A stretch of 64,000 bases of DNA, from positions 557,343,136 to 557,407,135 of the forward strand of contig NC_081413.1 in the NCBI RefSeq assembly GCF_030272615.1, written 5' to 3'. A model generated the notes under the pieces. The model made no database searches. It saw nothing but the letters and a program-made list of their open reading frames with translations, and had not been told where the DNA came from. This stretch comes from Cryptomeria japonica (taxonomy: Eukaryota > Streptophyta > Pinopsida > Cupressales > Cupressaceae). The position numbers and the translations under genes were made by a program. This document shows positions 28,920 to 40,682 of this stretch, piece by piece. Each line of letters begins with the position of its first letter. Within the stretch, counting starts at the first letter, position 1.

Positions 28920-31560
28920 ATGGTCGTGCCTATAGCAGATCACTAGCTAGAGCAGATCCGTCGATACCAGTGGCCAGAGGACTACGGATCAGCGATACAC
29001 AAATCTTGAATTTTGCTTTTTATGCATTTTGTCATGTTTTTTCAAGCGTCCAAGTCGAAGTAAGACAATAGAGCTAAACTTGTGTTGTAGCGCTTTTGTG
29101 CCTCAATGTCACTATTGTGTGGTTGTTTTGGTGCTTTTGTTTGTTTAGCGCTTATGTGTCGTAGATATAGTGCTTTCACAGTTGAAGCATTGTTGTGCGC
29201 TTGTTGTGGCATTTTTGTCATTAAATAGCATTATGGTGTAGTTGTTTTAGCGTTATTGTTATGCTAGCGCTTTTGTGCATAAGTTGCAGTGCTACTGTCA
29301 TCAGAGTGACACTTTTGTCAGCATAGTGGTGCTATTGTGATAAATGCCCCAGTGTTAAATAAAATATCCTTTGATGTCTGTGTTGATTGATTGATTAGTT
29401 GTTTTGGTGAATCATAGCAGCCCCATTGAGACTAAGGTCATTGTGAGAAATGTCTGTTGTAGTCTAGGATTGTCATGATTGATTACCTATTGAGACCCGA
29501 AGATACTTGATCAAAGTATCTGTTGATAGTCTAGGTTGAAACTTAAGAAAGTTTGTAGCAAAACAACTGATGTTTGTGTTGATATGTGTAGGAGCATCTT
29601 CTCATCTTATGGATGCGTGAGAGGCATCCCGCCACACAGCAATTGTGTAAGCAGTTGACGGAGGCGGAGATAGATTGTATCTATGCAACTGGTTTGTATG
29701 ATATGATGCACCTACCCATGATTCAGATAAATCGCGGTCTACTGACAGCGTTGGCGGAGCGATGGCACAATGAGACATGCTCCTTTCATTTGGCGATGGG
29801 AGAGATGATTGTGACGTTGGAGGACGTGTGGAGGATATTGCATATCTCGATCAGAGGGGAGCTTGTGACATATGATCGCCACCTACGAACGACAGTCATA
29901 CAAAGGATCTTTGTAGAGGATATATATATTGAGGATGGATTTGTGGTGTGGGAGGATATAGTAGCGCTGTATGAGCCCCTTCCCTCAGTTCTAGCAGGTA
30001 TCATTAGGGGTTTACTCTGCCCCGATCGACGTTCACATGGATTGGCCATTGGGTGGAGTCAAGTTATAGAGCAAATGGTGACAGAGGGGACCCGCAATGC
30101 ATGGGGGCCATGTGTATTAGCGCACCTTTACAGGGATTTACGCGAGGCAGTGTACCGAGAGACGAGATCACTAGGTGTAGGGATCACTTTATTACATATC
30201 TAGGCTTGGGAGCACTTGCCAGTCACATGGCCGATATGCTTGAGATTTAGGGTGATAGATCAACCCTATGTGTGTATGTATGGAGGTATGATGACCCAGC
30301 CCCATTTAGGGAAGTTGGAGTTTTGGTGACGTGCATTGCATGACCTAGATACAGTGATGTGGAGGGCATATACTAATTGTGAGCCCTAGGAGGAGGATGG
30401 AGAGGCCCTACCATATGTATTTATGACGCATTTTTTGATCGATGGCACATCCTACTTTGTAGAGAGACAATTTCCAAGGAGAGTGATGAGACAGTTTGGA
30501 TGGAGGCAGGGTTTGTCAAGGGGTTCAGGGGAGTATGCATAGGTAGTCCGAGAGAGATTTTAGTGGGGGCCAATTTTACCCTATGATCAGGCCCTTGCAG
30601 AGTTCCAGACATTACAAGCGAGACATTGGCAGATGAGGCCAGAGATTGTAGATGTAGGGGTGACAAAGGAGTATACATAGTATCGCGCCACGCATCCGAT
30701 TCCACGGATTTCAAATCCTATAGAGCCCATACCACCATTTGAGGATGACATGAGACAACGACGAAGGAGGAGAGTAGGCAGGGGTGTAGGAGGAGGAGGT
30801 GGAGGTGGTGGAGGAGGAGGAGATGGAGTTGGTGGAGGAGGAGGAGGGGGAGGGGTGGGGGAGGTGGATTTGGGGGTGGGGATGGATTTGGAGGTGATGC
30901 AGGAGGATGATTACAGAGGAGAGGCAGAGGTGGGCAACCTTCACGACTGTCATAAGGTCCACTGATACAGGGAGCAACTAGAGCAGGAGGGATAGATGTT
31001 GGTGGGGGAGAGGATCTTATGGAGATGGGATAGGGATCCATAGGTGGTGGAGAGGAGCCGATGGAGATGGGATAGGGAGTCGTAGGTGGTGGGGAGGGGG
31101 ATGTGCGAGAGTTTATGATATTACGGTTGTAGACTTGCCTGATAGCAGCCGAGACGCACAACCGAGATTTAGAGGCACAGCTAGAGGACAGAGAGGCGGA
31201 AGTTGCAACCAGGGATGTCCAGCTGTTTGCACGATAGTCCAAGTTGACTGTAGTGATGTGAGAGAGAGATGATGCGGTGGATAGATTGAGGGAGCTGCAA
31301 GATAGAGGACGAGTTGTGGTGGGAGCACAAGGTTCGACTGGGAGGTTTTGAAGGAGATGCGGCATGCTCAGGAGGAGATAGATTACTAGTGGGGATTATA
31401 TGAGCAGGTGCTATCGAGTAGTCAGTAGGCACTGAGCTACTCCCAAACGTGGCGAGTGAGATCAGAGTAGTCTTAGAGGGTTCAGAGCAGTGGTGGTGTT
31501 ATGAGTCCTCCTCAGCGAGATAGTGAGGGTGGTGGGGGAGCAACATTTGGCCAAAGTGCC
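28920..31560 (+). pseudogene. PMD protein gene of element B, decayed
   Basis: Exon 1 (28920-28994, 25 codons, phase 0) aligns with exon 1 of A but has a TAG codon, and its donor is AT instead of GT. Exon 2 starts at 29592 after TGTGTAG, phase 0, and gives an open PMD segment to 30203 (LTALAERWHNETCSFHL, IVTLEDVWRILHI, WGPCVLAHLY). Homology continues to about 30680 through several stops, mostly at Trp positions. A Gly-rich linker (about 30770-30900) replaces the acidic tract of A, followed by a coiled-coil-like piece (about 31139-31230) in another frame and a Pro/Gly-rich end. Certainly not functional now. Confidence 0.75.
29085..29345. repeat. GCGC-motif array inside the PMD intron of B
   Basis: About eleven units of a TAGCGCTTTTGTG motif (best copies at 29089, 29146 and 29265) at 18-35 bp spacing. 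This is the reverse complement of the CAAAAGCGCTA motif in the 5' leader at 56240-56520. It takes the same place in the gene as the array in the A intron but with the motif of B. Confidence 0.7.
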
Positions 31561-33865
31561 ATTTGAGAGATTTTGGTAAATTTTTGCTTTGTTATTAGAC
31601 TGATACTTGGATGGCTCTTGGTAGCCGATATTGTGAAACATCATTATACTCTGATACATGTATTCTTTTTTATGCGATATATGATGAGATCTCATTTTTT
31701 TGGTGATAATATGATATGTATATATGTGATGACATGTATGTGTTTATGCAGGATGATGATATGATACTTAGATACAAGTTATGGATGATTTTCTTTCTAG
31801 ATGTACATGTTGATGATATGATTTCTATATGCATGCTATGGGCGATTTGCTAACATGTGGATGCAGGTTAGTAGATGGATGACAATGTATGCTAAGTGAT
31901 GAGTTTAGATAATGAATAATGATATTGTGATAGATAATACTTGTTCATATTGATGATATGATGCTATAATGATATGAGTAAATGATGCATGTTTTTAGAT
32001 GAATCTAAATGAATGAAAGGTTTATGAAAATGTTATGTATGTGTCTAGATGAATGCACTTAAATGGATGATTAAATGTTTATATAAATATTATGTATGTT
32101 TCTAGATATATGCACTTAAATGGATGATTATATGTATGCACCTAAATGATAAATATATGCAACTAATGGATAGATGAATTCTTTAATGATTGAGATACAA
32201 CCTATATGATAGTAAATGCACCTTAATGACTAAATGAATGTACGTTAATGACTAATATGGAAGTGAACGAATGAAATGATTTTGAAATGCAACTAAATGA
32301 TAATAAATGAAACTAAATGATAATGAAATGAATGTGACTAAAGGATAATAAATAACCGCACCTTAAGTAAAGGATAATGAATGCATCTTAATGAATCTAG
32401 ATGAAACTAAATGGTTTGAAATGTACCTACTAAATCAATCTAAATGAAACTTAAATAATAATGAAATGAATGCATATGAAATGATTAAAGGAATGCACTA
32501 AATGGATAGATGGATGTGTGTGATAACAGATAAACAAATGCATGTGTGTGATAACAGATAAACAAATGCACTTAAATGCAACTAATGAAATGTAAGTAAA
32601 TGATAATAAACGCATGATATTGACGAGTAAATAAATATACTTAAATGCATATTTGAATGGATTTAATGCATCTAAAATATAAGGAAAGAATAGTGAACTG
32701 AATGCATATGATGCAACTAAATGATAATGCCTCACCTTTATGATATATGAATTCAAGTTGGTGAGAAATTGCGGATATGGAATGGAGATGTGAGTGTTGT
32801 ATCAGAGAACTCCGTCGTGATTGTACCTAGAACAAATTTATATTAGGTGCTTTCTCATAGAAACCTAAATTACTTGCATGTAAACAAAAGACATGATTAA
32901 TGAATGAGCAAATGGATGGGTGATATGCAACAAAATGCAATATAAATAGATGAGATGAAATGACGATCCATAGATTATTCATAGTACTTTATTTTCATCA
33001 TCAAGCATGGTAGTATCATTCTTGTTCAAAGTAGCAGGAACCAAGTTTGAGCCTTTCACCTGTAAGCAAGCATCACAAACAAGGAAAGTTACCCTCCATT
33101 CTAGTTCATGTTCAAATGGTCGAGGTATATATTGTAACCTGTAAGCCATAGTGATCTATGACTATATGTTGCATAGGATCACGTAGCTTAGTGAACTTCC
33201 CACACAGACACCATTAGTGCATGCCCCAAAACTTCATTGGAATAATCCACAAACAACAAACAAAAAAAGATATTAGGAACCATCCTAGTTACTCTAATCA
33301 CTTATGGATATCCTGGAGTAGTGAAAGAACCTGATATGAATAAATAAATAACAAACCAACCAAGTTCTTATCAGCTAAACATAATTTTCTTGTCAAAGAA
33401 AATGTTACCCTGTCTTTGTTTCGGGAGGAAGGATGCCTCCTTGCGAAGATGATTGTGTAGCTCAAAAATGTTTGTTGGGTGTTTGTTGTGATATGTACAA
33501 GGAATAATATGTGTTGCAATGTTTTTGATTGATTTTTTATTTTTTGTCATGTTTTTATGAATTTTGTGAGTTTTGTGAATCTTTTATTTATTTATGAGTT
33601 TTTATGAATGTGTTTGGTTTTGATTTTAGGATGTTTTAAATGAGGAAATTATTGAATCACGTGTAATGTAGAATCCACTTCCATCAATAGGTTAAGAGAA
33701 TTTCCCCCAGTTAGATGTCGCTATGAAAGCGGGATGCAAGACACATGAAGTAATAACCCTAATTACAGATCAATAACAAGCCTTGGTTTGAATGGTGGAT
33801 GAATGGATGCAATGGATGTGATCGCAACAAGTTCTGAAAGACAATGGAGTCATATCCTTTTACGA
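31561..33865. repeat. Low-complexity ATGA-rich region of element B
   Basis: 31700-32760 is filled with degenerate repeats of AAATGAATGCA and ACTAAATGATAATGA type, the counterpart of the ATGATAT-rich tract after the PMD gene in A. 33530-33640 is T-rich on the + strand (A-rich in sense). No coding similarity was found. Confidence 0.5.
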
Positions 33866-33945
33866 ATGGTGCTTGTTTACCAAGTTTTCACCACCATACT
33901 TACCCAAGGTGCCACCGAAGTGGTTTGTCACCATTTGGATGCATG
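33866..33945 (-). ncRNA. Conserved double-stem hairpin pair of element B
   Basis: On the sense strand the first unit has arms GGTG/CACC around 17 nt with an inner CCAC-TTCG-GTGG stem. The second has arms GTGGTG/CACCAT around AAAACTTGGTAAACAAG, with inner stem CTTG/CAAG. The linker is CCTTGGGTAAGTAT. It follows an A-rich tract with AGTAAAGAAAAA and lies about 140 bp after the end of integrase, as in A. Confidence 0.65.
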
Positions 33946-34080
33946 ATTTTTCTTTACTATTTTCTTGATTTTTTTTTGTATTTTCTTTAGGACATTTTTC
34001 TGAATTTTTTTATTTTATTTATTTTTAGTATTTTTTGATATTTTGAAGGAACCTGATGCTCTGCACAGCTTTATGTATGA
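33946..34080 (-). repeat. A-rich tract after integrase of B
   Basis: T-rich on the + strand, matching the A-rich tract before the hairpins in A. The sense strand includes an AGTAAAGAAAAA run close to the hairpins. Confidence 0.5.
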
Positions 34081-35587
34081 AATTGTTTGAGGTGCATGTT
34101 GTTGATAGGATCTGCTAGTGGTTCTCCTTCTAACGTTGCCAACTGATATGCCCTAGACCCGAAGATGATCGTGATTACATAGGGACCTAACCAATTTGAT
34201 TCAAACTTTCCCTAATGTTCTTTGTTTGGTTGGTTATGAGGATTCTCCCTGAGAACAAGATCGCCTACCTCAAATGTACAAGGTTTAACCTGATGATTAT
34301 AGCTTCTACTCATGCACTACTGATAGGTTTTTAGGTGGTTGTATGCAAATTGACGTCTTTTATCAAGTAGTTCTAAGTCCTGAAGACGTGAGACTCGGTA
34401 TGCTTCATCATCTATTAGATTGTGCAAGGAGACCCGTAGAGATGGTATTTTAACCTCAATAGGCAAGATGGCTTCTGCTCCATAAACCAGTGAGTAGGGG
34501 GTTGCGCCTATAGAGTTTCAAATGCCAGTTCGATATGCCCATAGTGCTGGATTTAATCGAATGTGCCAATCATGACCAACACCATTGACTATCTTTTTTA
34601 GGATCTTGAGTATATTCTTATTGGATGCTTCAGCCTAACCGTTGCCTTGTGGGTAATATGGGGTGGAAAAGTGGTGTTCAATATGAAACTTTTCACAGAG
34701 CTCACAAACATCTTGTTTTTTGAAAGGGAGCCCATTATCTATGATGATGGACATGGGTACACCATACTGACAAATGATGTAATTGAGGATGAATGAGACG
34801 ATTTGCTTGCTGATGACTTGGGTGAGTGGAACGACTTCGATCCACTTGGTGAAGTATTCTATGATGGTAATGATAAATTTATGACCATTGGATGAAGATG
34901 GATGGATTTTACCCACAAGGTCAAGTCTCCATTGACAAAAGGGCCATGGTGTTGCGATAGGTTATAATTCTTGTGTTGGGGCATGTATTAGATCTCCATG
35001 AACTTGGCACTTCTTGCACTTTCTGACAAAGTAGTAGGAGTCTTTTTCCATGGAGGGCCAATAGTAACCGGCTTGCATGATTTTCTTTGCTAGCGAAGGA
35101 GAGCTTGAGTGAGCCCCACAAATTCCTTCATGTACCTCTTCCAAGTCTTTTGTTATCTCATCTTGTTCCAAACATCAAAGGAGAGTACCATCAAGACTTC
35201 GTCTGTATAGGGTTTCGACAATGATGGTGTATCGAGCAGTTTGGCGGACAAAGGTTTTTTGTTGGTTGTTTGATTGGTTAGGGGGAAGTGTGTGATCACA
35301 TAGGTAAGTGAAAAACTCACCGTACCATGGGGAGCTAGAACCGGTAAGGCAACATATCATTTCAGATTCAAGGATATCATAAGCGGGGATCCAAAGTTGT
35401 TCTACCAAGAACTCATAGCGTGTCAAATTTTGTGGAAGATCTAGGAGAGATGCAATTGTAGTCATTGCATCGGCAACTCGATTCTGATCTCTTGGTACTT
35501 GCTCAAATATGATTCTTTGAAACTATCCACCATCTTTTTGTACGACATGAGTTTGTCATCCTTTGTTTGGTATTCATCAGTGACTTG
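34081..35587 (-). pseudogene. Integrase of element B, decayed
   Basis: It aligns throughout with the integrase of A: zinc-binding part HEGICGAHSSS...CKKCQVHGD (about 35140-35000), core phrases IIDNGLPFKKQD and FSTPYYPQGNG (34730-34640), then VYGAEAILPIEV and GDLVLRENP. Stops interrupt it at several places, for instance after PQGNG. The end reads HLKQFHT. Confidence 0.8.
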
Positions 35588-36193
35588 TCAGATGACCAGC
35601 TGGGAATCTCCATATACTTGTAGCTCTTTTAGATTCTATTGTATAGCCAATCTGAGTCCTATGATCAAGGCCTCATATTCTGCTATATTATTTGTGCATG
35701 GGAAAGTAAGCCTGTATGACTTCAGGATATTGTCACCTTGAGGTGTGATAAAAAAGAATACCTGCCCCTGAGCCATGTCTAGTGTATGAGGCATCAAAAT
35801 ATAGCTTCCAGGGTTGTGTAGTTGTGATCATGAATATTTATTCATCTAGAAAGTTGGAAACAATAGGATGGTCACCTATGAGTGGTGCATCAACTAACTG
35901 ATTTGCAATAACCCGCCCCTTGATAGCCTTGCGGTCCATATACTCTATGTTAGATTCACTCAGGATCACAACCCATTTGGCCAAGCGACCTGTCAATGTT
36001 GCCTTGCTGAGTAGGTACTTGAGTGGATCTATTTTAGCAATGAGTTATACCTTGTGTGTTAACATGTAGTGCCTCAATTTGGTGGCTACCAAGATAGCTG
36101 TTAGGCAAGCTCGCTCAATAGGTGTGTAATTGAGTTCATAGCCTACTGGTGTTCGAGAGATATAGTAGACAACACATTCTTTTCCTTCCGCAT
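35588..36193 (-). pseudogene. Dual RNase H of element B, 3' part, decayed
   Basis: The first RNase H (YYISRTPVGYELNY, RACLTAILVATKLRHYM) and the archaeal-type second domain (ITPQGDNILKSYRL, NNIAEYEALIIGLRLA, YGDSQLVI) are readable with several stops. TGA at 35588-35590 follows DSQLVI exactly as in A. The N-terminal end of the first RNase H is at 48731-48790, on the other side of inserted element C. Confidence 0.8.
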
Positions 36194-36198
36194 TATGT
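36194..36198. repeat. Target site duplication of element C, left copy
   Basis: TATGT, repeated at 48726-48730. Confidence 0.9.
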
Positions 36199-37402
36199 TG
36201 TTGGCATTTTTTATGTTTATGTTGTGATTGTCATTGATGGACACACACTTGTATTGAGATCCCCTTTGTATGTATGAGCTAGAGCTCAACCGGTATGTGT
36301 TCCAACCGGTATGTTGTATTCTAGTATTTAGACTAATGATTTTGCAGAATGTGTTTCCCGGTTTGAAGCGGCATGTCGACCCAAGCGGTTCGTAGATCTC
36401 AGCCGGTACAAGGGAGAAAAGTGGTATAACACATTCTTACCAGTCTTCAGTTTTGTCAGACCGACAACCGGTATTTTGTATGAACTGGTAATACTCTATG
36501 ATGAGTTACCAACCAACATTTTGTGATGAGTTACCAATCCATCGATTGTTTAACGGTGTTGACACATTGACGGTGCTTTTTGTGTCGTGTTACTGAGTAT
36601 GTCTAGATTCATTGAACCTATGAAATTGTAATGTAATCCTATTGGACAGACATGAAATCAGATTCCTTTAAAAGGACATCATGTCTGGGGTTTTAAGTTG
36701 TTGTTGAAAGGGTTAATGTCGTGCTAGGGTTTAAGGTGGTTGTTGAAGTTGTTGTAAGAATGATCTTACTTGAGAAGATCAAGTTGTAACTAAGAGAGAG
36801 AGATAGAGAAGACTGAAGTAATGCTGGAATGCGTTAACTGTGAGCAATACTAGATCTAACCAAGCAGTTTGTGCTATTAGATAGATCAAACACTTGTTGA
36901 TTACTCACATTTTTGACAAGTCTGTAGCCCTTAACCGAGTAGGCCTCAAAGCCTTTGTAAAATCCTCTAACAAGGTGGTTCACTTCTGTGGATCTAAAAT
37001 CCTCTAACAAGGTAGTCTTTAATCGGACTTATCTCCTAACAGAGATTGAGATTCCTAACAGGATCTGTTCTGGTGAAGAACATTGTAAGACCTTAACCAG
37101 TCTGACCTTAACCGGTCTGACCTTAACTGGTCTGACCTTAACCAGTTTGGTTTCTATTCTGCATATAGTGACTTGTGAGTTCCATCTCACCGTGGTTTTT
37201 CCCAGTTGGGTTTCCACATCAAATATCTTGTGTTATGGTTGTATTGATTTTGTGGGTGAATGCTTTATTCGCATTTTGGTTTGCATGTGTGATAACCAAT
37301 CTGTCTGTTAGACTATTTTACCGGTTTATCTTCAGACTGTGTAAGTGTTTAAGTACAGATATTTTTGGCATACTAATTCACCCCCCCTCCTAGTATTCAT
37401 CA
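36199..37402 (+). repeat. Element C, 5' LTR
   Basis: 1204 bp, homologous to the right LTR once D is removed. It contains short tandem copies of a TGACCTTAACCGGTC-like phrase (37090-37150; four copies here, two in the right LTR). The TATA-like TTTAAAAGG is at about 36668. It ends CACCCCCCCTCCTAG...TCATCA. Confidence 0.9.
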
Positions 37403-37403
37403 A

Positions 37404-37418
37404 TTAGTATCAGAGCCA
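37404..37418 (+). promoter_or_regulatory. Primer-binding site of C (initiator tRNA-Met type)
   Basis: TTAGTATCAGAGCC lies beside the LTR, a one-base variant of the common TGGTATCAGAGC site complementary to initiator tRNA-Met. Confidence 0.75.
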
Positions 37419-37452
37419 ACCTTTCTATAAGTTTAACCACTTGGAAAGAGAT

Positions 37453-38736
37453 ATGGGGGAATACACCATGAGGGAACTTACTCAATGGCTCACTCAGTCT
37501 AAGCAAGCCTATGATGATCTTATGGTCAAATACAAGGCATCTCAAGCAAAAAGGAGAAAACCTACAGAGAAGTTGATGGAGCTATCTGAAAGTAGTTCTG
37601 AAGATGAAGCTAACATGGAAGCCATGATTGCAAAAGTGAACAAGCTGAATGATTCAAACTCCAATCTGAGAAAGGAGTTGGAAGGACTGACTAACCAGTT
37701 TAGTCAAGAGCTTGAGAACCGTAGGAAAGCTGAAGATCGGATAAAGGATAGAGATCATGAGATCTCCAAATTGAAACAAGAGATTAGTGCACTGACTGCT
37801 TGCCTTCATGAGAGCAGGATGGAAAAGGAAGACATGCAAGGTGAACTGAACATAGCCATCTCTGAAAATGCAAGTCTAATGGAGACAAATACTGCTATTT
37901 CCAAAGAACTCTCTGAGTTAAAGGAAATACTTGCTAAGTTTGGCAAAAGTACTGTCAAGCTAGAGCAAAAGCTTGAGTCATCTAGATCGGCAAAGAATAC
38001 TAATGGTCTTGGTTTCTCCGGACATGAGGAAGGAGTATCCTCAAGAACAAATGCTTAAGCATCAAAGAAGCAACCGACACTCAAAGGAAAAGGTAAGCAA
38101 AAATTCAAACCTATTTGCTTTAACTGTCTTAAAGAAGAACACACTGCAAATGTATGTAGGAGCAAAGCCTACAATAATTTTCCATATTTTATCAACAATG
38201 TACCTAGATCCAATAAGTTCAATGGTCATTGTTATGCATGCAACAAGTTTGGGCATAGAGCATCTGAATGCAGGTTTGTCATGAACAATATCGGAAGATG
38301 TCCTCAGAGGACCCAAGGAGCTGGTGCAGAATCTTTTGTAAATCGGAACCCCAACCGATTCAATGCCTACAATTATTAGTCAAGCAACAATGGTTATCAA
38401 CCGACAACTGGATGGAGAGAAAATTGTTGGATTTGTCATGGACATGGACATGGACACACTGCGGCTACATGCAGAAGGAAGAATGGAAATATGAACAATG
38501 GACCTTGGAGAGCACGTGGAATGGTTTGCTATCACTGCAACAAACCGGGTCACATTGCAAGATTATGCAGAAGCAAAAAGAGTATATCTGATGATATACC
38601 AATCACTCAGAAAGGAGAAGTTGATGTTGAAAAAGTTCAAGCCGACATGAACAAAACCTGGAGGAAGAAACCAACAATGTTGGAAGAGGAACTGGTTTCT
38701 GCACCTAGTGTGGAAATATCAGAACCGGCAAACTAA
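37453..38736 (+). CDS. Gag-like protein of C: coiled coil plus four zinc knuckles, two in-frame stops
   Basis: The ATG at 37453 opens a frame of about 200 codons dominated by a Glu/Lys/Leu-rich coiled coil, as in the C-terminal half of Sirevirus Gag. The UBN2-type capsid domain usual at the N-terminus is not seen. After TAA at 38056-38058 the same frame gives knuckles CFNCLKEEHTANVC, CYACNKFGHRASEC, CWICHGHGHGHTAATC (longer spacing) and CYHCNKPGHIARLC. A TAG near 38379 is the second interruption. It ends at TAA 38734-38736. The knuckles would bind RNA. Confidence 0.7.
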
Positions 38737-39158
38737 TCTCCAAAGAAGCTTAGGGGGAGCAAATGGCGAAATGATTGTGAACCCTCGGTTACACCGGTAA
38801 AAGACCTTAACCGATACATGATACCTGTCGCTTGGCAGAAGACCAAAAATGGTAAAAGAGGCAAATTAGGGTTTTCGCCCTAATAATGGAGCATTAAGGG
38901 TGGTAGGTGAGAGGCATGTATAAAAGCCTATTTCAAATCATTTCTCACTATCTATTTTCGAGCAAAGAAAGGGTGATTTGAGCTAAGATTTCAAGAAATT
39001 GATAAACCTTGAAGGAGATTCAAATCCAGTTTGCAAGCGGTAGTGGAGAACTCAAAGCGGTGATTTGGCAACCAACAAAGAGTGAAGTGAAGCAGAATCA
39101 GGAAGCCCTAAATTCGCGTTGTAAAGGTATTTTTTCGTGTTCTTGAAAATACTCAACA
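38737..39158 (+). other. Spacer between gag and the second ORF of C
   Basis: A CTTAGGGGGAGCAAA tract lies just after gag, similar to the polypurine tracts near the 3' end of C. The rest holds the internal promoter and leader of the next ORF. No pol fragment is seen. Confidence 0.5.
38919..38950 (+). promoter_or_regulatory. Internal promoter candidate for the second ORF of C
   Basis: GTATAAAAGCC (TATA at 38919) followed by a TTCTCACTATC start context 28 bp downstream. The coding start is at 39159. This suggests a transcript separate from the LTR transcript, as for the PMD genes of A and B. Confidence 0.5.
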
Positions 39159-40682
39159 ATGGCTTCCGCATCTCATACCAGTTCTAGTACATCCATTGAG
39201 TCTGAAAGTTTTATTTAGAGGAAGTCCAAATACAATGCCTTATCACAAGTTTCGGTTGGAGTCATAGTTGAGGAAGGAATTTCTGATTATTTTGATTGCA
39301 AAATAGAAGACCTAGGGTCTTTAGCTATTCACACCCAGTTAGGTCTATTTTGCGGCAAGGACAAAAAGATCAAATCGGAGTTTAGCATCCTAGAGAAGAA
39401 GAAACTCCATAATGCAATATATTTTCTGGAAGATTTTACGGAGGATCACATCAGGATCATTTTGAGCAGAGTCCATGGTGACAAGATGTACTTGGAGATG
39501 AGGCATGATATTACGCCCCAGGCAATTCATGCAGTCACTGATTTTTGCAACATAGGGGAAGTGTCAGCCCTAAGAAGGGTAAGCAAAACCGAAATGGCCA
39601 AGCTCACCGGTTCAACAAGTGACTCACGGGGTATGACAGTTAATCCTATCAAGGATGATCTGGTGAAATACGCCTGCATGGTGATAGGCTACAGAACATT
39701 TTCAGCCAGCAAGATTAATTCTGTATTTGCTACAGTGGTAAATGTCGCTTATCGGATGATTAAAGAGGATGCATCTTTTGACTTATGCATCGGTATGCAG
39801 AGGCAACTCCTGTTGAATCTAAAGGCGATCAAACATGAAAATGCACTGAGGTTTAAGTTTGGACAACTACTGATAGGGTTGTTCTTCTATTTCCAAGGCT
39901 ACTTTCCTGGTGTAGGAGATGTCCAGTGGTCTCTTGACCAACCGATAACCAAGCAGATTAAGGAAAGCATACAAGCCATTGGAACGAGTTACCTTGAAGT
40001 ATTGAACAAATATTTTGATGAGTTCAGAAGAAAGATGAGTAAAAGGGTAAGAATCTTAGGTGATATAGTAAAGAAATACGAAGATGACATCTATTTCACC
40101 ATCCAGGTGGACAAATGCTTAATGGAGGCTGTTGAGCCTAGAATGGAGGAAGTGGAGCCAATGGGCTATGAAATTATGTATGATATGCTGGAAGGGTATG
40201 CCTCAACCCTTATTGCCTCACCTCTTGATCTAAAGGCTAAAAGGACCAGAACCTACTTGGAGAGGATTGTACTTGCTGAAGAACCATCGGTTAAGAAAGG
40301 AAAAGAACCGGCACCAAAGAAAGCCAAAGCAGTGCTTGCAGCATTGGCACCAGCTACCACTGCAACTCTAAGAGTGACCAAGCGGTCACCAGCAAAGAAG
40401 AAACCGAAGGTAAAACCGGCAAAAGTATTTGAAAGAAAAAGGAAAACGAAGACAAATGAACCGGACTCTGAAGAGACTGAGTCTGATGAAAAGCCAAAGA
40501 AGGCCAGACAGACAAAGAAGATGAAGAAGAATGAACCGACAGCATCCGCACCGGTAAATATTGACATCTCCTCATACAAACCTTTGACACATTTTCAAAG
40601 GACAGTTAAGAATATTAGGAGAAAATTGCTTCATGATTTAATAGATTATTATGATGATTTTAGTGATGAGGAAAAGGAATAA
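39159..40682 (+). CDS. Unknown ORF of C, globular plus basic domain (env-position ORF)
   Basis: The ATG at 39159 begins a Ser-rich start; one TAG at about 39216 interrupts the frame, then about 490 codons are open to TAA 40680-40682. The N-terminal 270 residues look globular, with a hydrophobic LLIGLFFYFQGYF segment; from about 40280 a Lys/Pro/Ala-rich basic tract follows. The layout resembles the putative plant transposon protein type of ORF, but the match is uncertain. Its place, after gag and before the 3' polypurine tracts, is that of the env-like ORF of Sireviruses. Function unknown. Confidence 0.5.

Noticed and set aside
30718-31365. Pro/Ser-rich ORFs on the - strand opposite the B PMD gene
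   Set aside because: They are shadows of the Gly-rich GGA/GGT repeat; the + strand has clear PMD homology upstream.
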